In this document: piece by piece, positions 7,800-11,821 of the stretch
Layout: every line of letters begins with the position of its first letter
Position numbering within the stretch: position 1 is the stretch's first letter
Assembly: GCA_900642245.1 (NCBI GenBank)
Contig: CAAAJI010000578.1
Location: 23,487-35,307 of the forward strand
Length of the DNA stretch: 11,821 nucleotides
Source: Fragilaria radians
Taxonomy: Eukaryota; Bacillariophyta; Fragilariophyceae; Fragilariales; Fragilariaceae
Reading direction: 5' to 3'
Translations under genes and position numbers: made by a program
Notes under the pieces: generated by a model
What the model was told of the DNA's origin: nothing
Databases searched by the model: none
Seen by the model: only the letters and a program-made list of their open reading frames with translations

Positions 7800-7987
7800 T
7801 TTGGATAGCATGCTTGATATGTTAGAGTTGCTTCTGGGACTTCTCAGGTTGTATCTTGTCCACAAGTTAGTTTATACACTATGCCTTAACCTTTAGGATT
7901 AAAGGAGAAAGTAAAAAGAGAGTAATAAAAAACATGATAAAATAGAAACTATGAGAATTAGTAATTATTCTAGATTCTTAGAATAGA

Positions 7988-8033
7988 GAAGATTCTTATT
8001 GGAAGAATCTTCCTGATTTTTCCAACAAGAATC
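7988..8033. repeat. Two competing hairpins in the AT-rich stretch
   Basis: GAAGATTCTT (7988-7997) and AAGAATCTTC (8003-8012) form a perfect 10-bp stem with a five-base loop. GATTCTTATTGGAA (7991-8004) can instead pair with TTCCAACAAGAATC (8020-8033), with 13 of 14 bases complementary. The two structures exclude each other. Any role in RNA folding is speculation. Confidence 0.7.
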
Positions 8034-8042
8034 CATTACTGT

Positions 8043-8060
8043 TCCTTTTTATAAAAAGGA
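8043..8060. promoter_or_regulatory. Palindrome with TATA-like core
   Basis: TCCTTTTTATAAAAAGGA is a perfect 18-bp palindrome, extended outward by GTT and, after one extra base, AAC. Its centre TTTATAAA resembles a TATA box on both strands. In an LTR this would be a plausible core promoter, but the LTR is not proven. Confidence 0.4.
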
Positions 8061-8219
8061 GAACTCATAATGGCTGTCTTCCTTATATATTATAGAGGAA
8101 CTTACAATTAGAAGTCTCTATTTAAGTACCTAGTTTCTAAATAAGAAACATATTCTATTGATTTTTTATATTTAAACGTCTATAAGGTAGAAACCTGAGT
8201 ATTTATGCCTGTGCAGGAT

Positions 8220-8655
8220 TTACCTCACAACATTTGCTTCCTCTAACAGTGCCATTACGTACGGAATGCTTCTGCGAATAGATACGCGCTGTATACCTTT
8301 CTGTATCTTAAGGGTGCCTTTGGAATAAACTCACACTACTTGATACAGTCCGTCCCTTTTTGGGTTTAACTTCCTTTGAAGTACTCCTCTGTCAAGTAAT
8401 ACTTGATCATTGACCTTGTATTCATGCTTAACTCTTTTTGAGTTTTCTTTGTGTGTGTTGGCATCTGAAGCCACTTGTTTTCGTTTTCTGATTTCTTTAT
8501 ACTCAGTGGTAAAAGATAAATCAAACAGCATGTCTCTTCCAAAGACAATTTGTGCTGGTGTAGCATTTAGTACACTATGTACTGTGGAGAGAATAGCCTA
8601 GGCGCAGTTAGCTAAAATTTGCGACCATGGATCTTGATAATCTGGAAAGATAAAT
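8220..8655 (-). pseudogene. Ty3/gypsy fragment II: C-terminal integrase
   Basis: One frame encodes DPWSQILANCA, a TAG at 8598-8600 where the family has Trp, then STVHSVLNATPAQIVFGRDM, LFDLSFTTEYKEIRKRKQ, SKRVKHEYKVNDQVLLDRGV and LQRKLNPKRDGLYQVV. A TGA at 8331-8333 is followed by GTLKIQKGIQRVSIRRSIPY and the natural end at TAA 8220-8222. This is the last part of a gypsy integrase (core end plus C-terminal barrel). Everything upstream is missing, with the break near 8655. It cannot be the missing end of fragment I in place, because it lies on the wrong side for a minus-strand element. Confidence 0.85.
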
Positions 8656-8960
8656 TCGTTCTAAAATAAAATTAAGCTATAAATTAATATTTTGTGTAAA
8701 TTGTGAGCCTATAATTTAATTTACTATTGTCTATCTTAGCTACAAACAGGATCGCTATAATTACCGTTGCGAACTATTTTCTGAACCATTACGATGTGCC
8801 AAAGATATTCTAACATATATCTTTACTTCTCTAACATACCAAAGATTTCACAACCAATGATCTTGTTTAGCAAGTTTTAGCTATCCTTGGAAAAAGCAAC
8901 TGTCAAAATAGCGACAAGGAGTAACTATAACAAATAAAACGGAATGATAGTTATAGTTCC
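8656..8960. other. AT-rich non-coding stretch with hairpin
   Basis: No gene is seen. A duplicated pair of short words is present at about 8799-8848 (CCAAAGAT and TCTAACATA each twice). At 8918-8960, GGA(GTA)ACTATAAC pairs with GTTATAGTTCC across an 18-base loop, with a three-base bulge. The stretch follows, on the minus strand, the tRNA-like unit, so it could be that element's body or part of the 3' LTR of copia II. Confidence 0.45.
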
Positions 8961-8965
8961 AAAAA
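8961..8965 (-). terminator. Possible Pol III terminator (T5)
   Basis: On the minus strand a run of five T follows nine bases after the tRNA-like unit, as expected for Pol III termination. T5 runs are frequent in AT-rich DNA, so the call depends on the unit upstream. Confidence 0.35.
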
Positions 8966-8973
8966 TATCCTTC

Positions 8974-9036
8974 GGAATGTGGGACTCGAACCCAGAGCAT
9001 CGCGATTACTTGACAGTACTCAACCAGTCCACTTCC
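8974..9036 (-). other. tRNA-like Pol III unit (tRNA pseudogene or SINE head)
   Basis: Read on the minus strand, GGTTCGAGTCC matches the Pol III B box consensus exactly, and the T arm TGGG-TTCGAGT-CCCA folds. Upstream, GAC-TGGTTGAGTACT-GTC resembles a D arm and TGGTTGAGTAC fits an A box in 10 of 11 positions. The ends GGAA and TTCC can pair. Between the D and T arms only 16 bases remain, too few for an anticodon arm and variable loop, so it cannot be a working tRNA. It may be the head of a tRNA-derived SINE. No anticodon is assigned. Confidence 0.5.
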
Positions 9037-9234
9037 AACTGGTGACATTAAAATATATAAACTATCACAATATCTTACTACTCCCCTAATATCTGACGGT
9101 ACATCTGATCACAAATAAAATAAACCTCCTCCTTCCTTGAATATGTAACACGTAAATTGTTTTTCAATTACATTTTTTTTCATATATATTTATATATCCT
9201 AATCACTAAAATTTCCTAAATTAGAAATAAACTT
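9037..9234. other. 3' untranslated region of copia II with polypurine tracts
   Basis: Downstream of the RNase H stop (minus strand) there are two purine runs: AAGGAAGGAGGAGG (9138-9125) and AGGGGAG (9087-9081). Copia elements prime plus-strand DNA at such a tract immediately before the 3' LTR. The second run, followed by TAGTAAGATATTGTG, is the more LTR-like junction, but no TG start or matching LTR could be confirmed. Confidence 0.4.
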
Positions 9235-9939
9235 TCAATTTTTAATTTCGGGAACACGGAACAACCAATTCTTGACCAAATAATGAAATTTTTCATTACT
9301 TAAGGGCTTTCTCAGTATGTCACTGACATTTTCATCACTCTTTACATAAGCAAACCTAATCACTTTCGCCGCAATAGCTTCTCGGACACGATGGTAAGCT
9401 ATTGCATTATGCTTTTTCTTCAAGACACTTGAAGGAACTGAAGTATTTAGAACCCCTGACATGTTATCACCGAACATTAGAGTTGGACCATCTAAATCTA
9501 CACCTAATGACCTCAACATAAAGCTTACTTCCAAAATGATTTCTGTGGCAATTCTAGACGCTACTAACTCCGAACCGTAAGTTGAAGTCTCCACTGTCTT
9601 CTGACGTTTAGACATCCATCTAATTGGCGTATTATTCAACATCATAAGTATACCTGTAATGGATCTTCTAGTTACTAAATCATGCGCATGATCTGCATCC
9701 ACATAGACTGTCATCCGGACTTTTGGTCCCTTTGACATAGGAAGGTCGTTTGGAATTTCTTCTTCAGCATCTGGATAGAAATCCTTCCAATTTGGATGAT
9801 CTTCGACAGGATATGCGGAGTGGTCTGGATATGCTGTATCAATAATAAGTCTCCCCTTTGGAAAAGTGTTAAGGTAAGCTAGGATTCTCTTAACAGCCTT
9901 CAAATGTCCTTCTCTAGGTGCCATGTTGAATTTACTCAT
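9235..9939 (-). CDS. Copia II RNase H domain, uninterrupted remnant
   Basis: This is the longest undamaged pol segment: 234 residues without a stop. It starts inside the RT-RNase H connection (SKFNMAPREGHLKAVKRILA) and contains the RNase H domain: VYVDADHAHDLVTRRSITGI, RWMSKRQKTVETSTYGSELV, MFGDNMSGVLNTSVPSSVLK and KKHNAIAYHRVREAIAA, then ENVSDILRKPLS. The four expected acidic residues are D81, E124, D158 and D207. The usual TKP near the end is RKP. The true protein was part of a polyprotein, so the first Met is only where the frame is still open. RNase H would degrade RNA in the RNA-DNA hybrid. It is unlikely to be expressed, because the upstream polyprotein is broken. Confidence 0.8.
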   Translation of the reverse strand: MSKFNMAPREGHLKAVKRILAYLNTFPKGRLIIDTAYPDHSAYPVEDHPNWKDFYPDAEEEIPNDLPMSKGPKVRMTVYVDADHAHDLVTRRSITGILMMLNNTPIRWMSKRQKTVETSTYGSELVASRIATEIILEVSFMLRSLGVDLDGPTLMFGDNMSGVLNTSVPSSVLKKKHNAIAYHRVREAIAAKVIRFAYVKSDENVSDILRKPLSNEKFHYLVKNWLFRVPEIKN

Positions 9940-10008
9940 AGCAGATGTAGCATAGGCAATATCAAACCTTCCTAAAACAATTATCCGATTTCTGGATGAT
10001 ACCCTTCA

Positions 10009-11182
10009 CTTGTGTGGATTCTTGATGGGCTTGATTTCCTTACCAAAAAGGTTTTCAAACTTAGGAGTGACATTCTGGATATAGGTTCTGGCTTAGATAG
10101 CTAATCCTAAGCCTTGATTCATCCATGCATCACCGAGAAATTCCATATTTCCACCTAAATAGTGCTCAGGAATACCTACATTCTTCAATAAATAGATTTT
10201 CTCTAAGGACTTGATTACTGTCATGAGATCCTTGCTCCAAATAAGAATATCCTCCACATATGTAGCTAAATATTCATAATGTGATGTTTTATCTATCATC
10301 CATAAGGCAGGATCATGCTTAGTCTTCTTGAATCCTAATCTGAGTAATGACTCTGCTAAATGTTCATGAAATCTTGCGGCAGAAGTCTTCAATCCATATA
10401 ACGACTTATTGATAATTAGATTCTTTCCACATAATGTTGCTCCAAACTCTGGACTTGCAGTAATGCAGACCTTCTCCTTGGGTTTTCCGTACAAAAAGGC
10501 ATTTCCAATATCACATGCACAACAGGAGAGTCCATATAGTTCTCCTACGAAAAAACGCAATTCTTACAGTATCCTTTAGTACAACGCCTGAATAAATGTC
10601 TTCTTTGTCATTGACCGTCCAATTACCACCTGCAACCAATCTTGCTTTGTGTCTTAAGTCATATGTGACATCAAATACTATATGATATGGAATCTTTTGA
10701 TACCCCTTAGGTATGTCCTCCCCTGAATCAAGTACTATGAATGTCTCATAATTGGTAAGTTGCTTTAGCTCAGTTTTAAGAGCTTTTTCCCAAAGATTAT
10801 TACCGTTTTTCTTATCTAAGTTGATAGCATTCTTGATTCCCTTGGGAACTTGAACTCCAAATTTATATTTCATACCCGTTGGACTTGATGAAGCCTTATG
10901 TACCCTAGTAATTTCCATAGGTGTTTTGGACTTACAATACCGTAGAAAATGACAAAAAGGCATTATATTAAGAAGGTTTTGGTTCCTTGCAAATGTGATT
11001 ACCGGGGTGGGGTTGCTGAGACTTAGCGCATAGAAATTAACCCATGATTGTGATTTATAGATATCATTCCATTCTACTAGGTACTTATGATTCATACTTG
11101 TGCTCATACCTGTTTCTTTACAATACTTAAGCACCTTGGTACATTCCCATGACTTATCCTTGTCATCCTCTGACCTGTCCAA
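10009..11182 (-). pseudogene. Copia II reverse transcriptase, active site YVED
   Basis: The frame from 11182 encodes KYLVEWNDIYKSQSWVNFY, KYKFGVQVPKGIKNAINLDK, NGNNLWEKALKTELKQL, GYQKIPYHIVFDV and HKARLVAGGNW. At the T-rich run near 10550 it shifts to VGELYGLSCCACDIGNAFLY (first catalytic Asp present), KSLYGLKTSAARFHEHLAES, HDPALWMIDKT and YLATYVEDILIWSKDLM. The YVDD box reads YVED (Glu codon 10252-10254), so one metal-binding Asp is replaced. A TAA lies at 10093-10095 after GLGLAI, followed by ARTYIQNVTPKFENLFGKEI and a TGA at 10006-10008. Near 10000 small frameshifts and a deletion of roughly 25 codons precede GRFDIAYATSAMSKF. Confidence 0.85.
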
Positions 11183-11821
11183 TATATATGAAGTTGATGT
11201 AAGCGATCTAGTTCAGTCTGGGACTTAGAGCCTATCAAAGCACTATGATATATTTGACATTTGGGAATTCCTAAATGAAGATCTATATCTTTATTGTTTG
11301 CATGATTTTCAAACATGACTATATTATATAGAGGGAAGAAGACTTCTTGACTACTTGAGTTACAGATGGCTTGTAACTTTGACCTAGTCCTATTTCCAAC
11401 GTTTTGCACTAAATGACTTGTTTTGGATCTTGTTCTGCTTGCCACATCATTATTCTCTTTCCTTGTTCTCTGTTTAGAGTGACTATTTCCAGGAGGATTA
11501 GATGGCATCACATCCAACTTATTAATCATTTCTTGGATATCTGGCTTAAATGATACTCGTTTGTTTGGATGATTAGCATCTACTGCAGCCCTGACAACAC
11601 TTCGATGCAATACGGTACTTAAATCATTTTTTAGGATCTTGAATGTCAGTTTGTCTCCTACATTGTCTGCAAAACCTACAAAGTGCCCAGATCTTTCAGT
11701 GGTTTCAGGAAATTTAGAAACAGTATCTAATTACAGAACAGGTTCAAACCAATAAAACAATAGGATATGGGAGATATCTGGTGTCCCCCCCCTTGAGACT
11801 TGTTCTGGTATTTTCCAGTTG
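11183..11821 (-). pseudogene. Copia II integrase C-terminus and linker
   Basis: From the window edge the frame reads WKIPEQVSRGGTPDISH, FYWFEPVL, a TAA at 11731-11733, then SKFPETTERSGHFVGFADNV, GDKLTFKILKNDLSTVLHRS and VVRAAVDANHPNKRVSF. GxTPDIS and the GHFVGFA-GDKLTF block are the usual end of a copia integrase. A basic Ser/Asn-rich linker follows, containing RTRSK twice. A frameshift near 11183-11195 joins it to the next part. A run of eight G (minus strand, 11785-11792) lies within the coding frame and does not break it here. Confidence 0.75.

Larger units (their letters stand above)
7800..8219. other. AT-rich, LTR-like stretch between two retroelements
   Basis: It lies between the stop of gypsy fragment II (8220-8222) and the gag start of copia I (7799), both on the minus strand. 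By position it could hold the 3' LTR of the gypsy element, the 5' LTR and leader of copia I, or both. It is strongly AT-rich and has no open reading frame worth calling. It carries TATA-like sequences and nested hairpins. No second copy of it was found in the window, so the LTR call is positional inference only. Confidence 0.45.
9235..11821 (-). mobile_element. Ty1/copia retrotransposon II, pol half, cut by window edge
   Basis: On the minus strand, integrase C-terminus (11821 to about 11570), linker, reverse transcriptase (about 10950-10010) and RNase H (9939-9235) follow in copia order. The upstream integrase, gag and 5' LTR lie outside the window. It differs clearly in sequence from copia I and has fewer lesions, so it belongs to another copia lineage and is probably younger. 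Confidence 0.85.

Noticed and set aside
1001..8655. Gypsy fragments I and II as one element split by copia I
   Set aside because: For a minus-strand element the integrase end should lie at lower coordinates than RT; here it lies at higher coordinates, so they are separate remnants.
8974..9036. A functional tRNA gene
   Set aside because: Too short between D and T arms for an anticodon arm, and most of the acceptor stem does not pair.
11785..11792. Run of eight C/G as a programmed frameshift site
   Set aside because: The same frame continues on both sides of the run, and the copy is broken anyway; a sequencing-length error is equally possible.
1001..11821. All retroelements on the minus strand as a sign of targeted insertion
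   Set aside because: Only four elements; common orientation by chance is quite likely.

Overview
The window looks like eukaryotic nuclear DNA, most likely from a diatom or a close stramenopile. Two things point there: a spliced peptidase M11 (gametolysin-like) gene of the kind expanded in diatoms, and Ty1/copia elements of the diatom CoDi type. The lineage call is inference from protein style. I see no rRNA, CRISPR array, operon or bacterial signal. The window is a graveyard of transposons beside one broken host gene.

Layout. 1-931 (+): 3' part of an M11 metallopeptidase gene with a partial intron, a 74-bp intron, one in-frame stop and a 206-bp TA-flanked inverted-repeat element (MITE) in its coding sequence; the coding region ends in a six-fold Ser-Pro repeat. 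927-2502: a decayed Ty3/gypsy pol fragment (minus) whose reverse transcriptase core is deleted, bounded on both sides by a 74-bp direct repeat. 2503-3433: no convincing gene. 3434-7799 (minus): a nearly full-length but dead Ty1/copia element, gag through integrase and reverse transcriptase to RNase H. 7800-8219: AT-rich, LTR-like DNA with nested hairpins. 8220-8655 (minus): end of a second gypsy integrase. 8656-9234: non-coding, with a tRNA-like Pol III promoter unit on the minus strand. 9235-11821 (minus): a second, better preserved copia pol, cut by the window edge.

The genes do not form a pathway. The retroelement pieces are all minus-strand and inactive, with stops, frameshifts, deletions and lost catalytic residues. 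Many stops in copia I are TGA where the family has arginine, and several differences between the two 74-bp repeats look like CG decayed to CA in one copy and TG in the other. Both fit CpG deamination of silenced DNA. The M11 gene has only two visible lesions, so it seems to have died more recently.

I found no convincing new multi-gene system. The best leads are the frame-restoring MITE insertion, the 74-bp repeats that exactly bracket the gypsy fragment, the tRNA-like/SINE-like unit, and the hairpin-rich AT segment.
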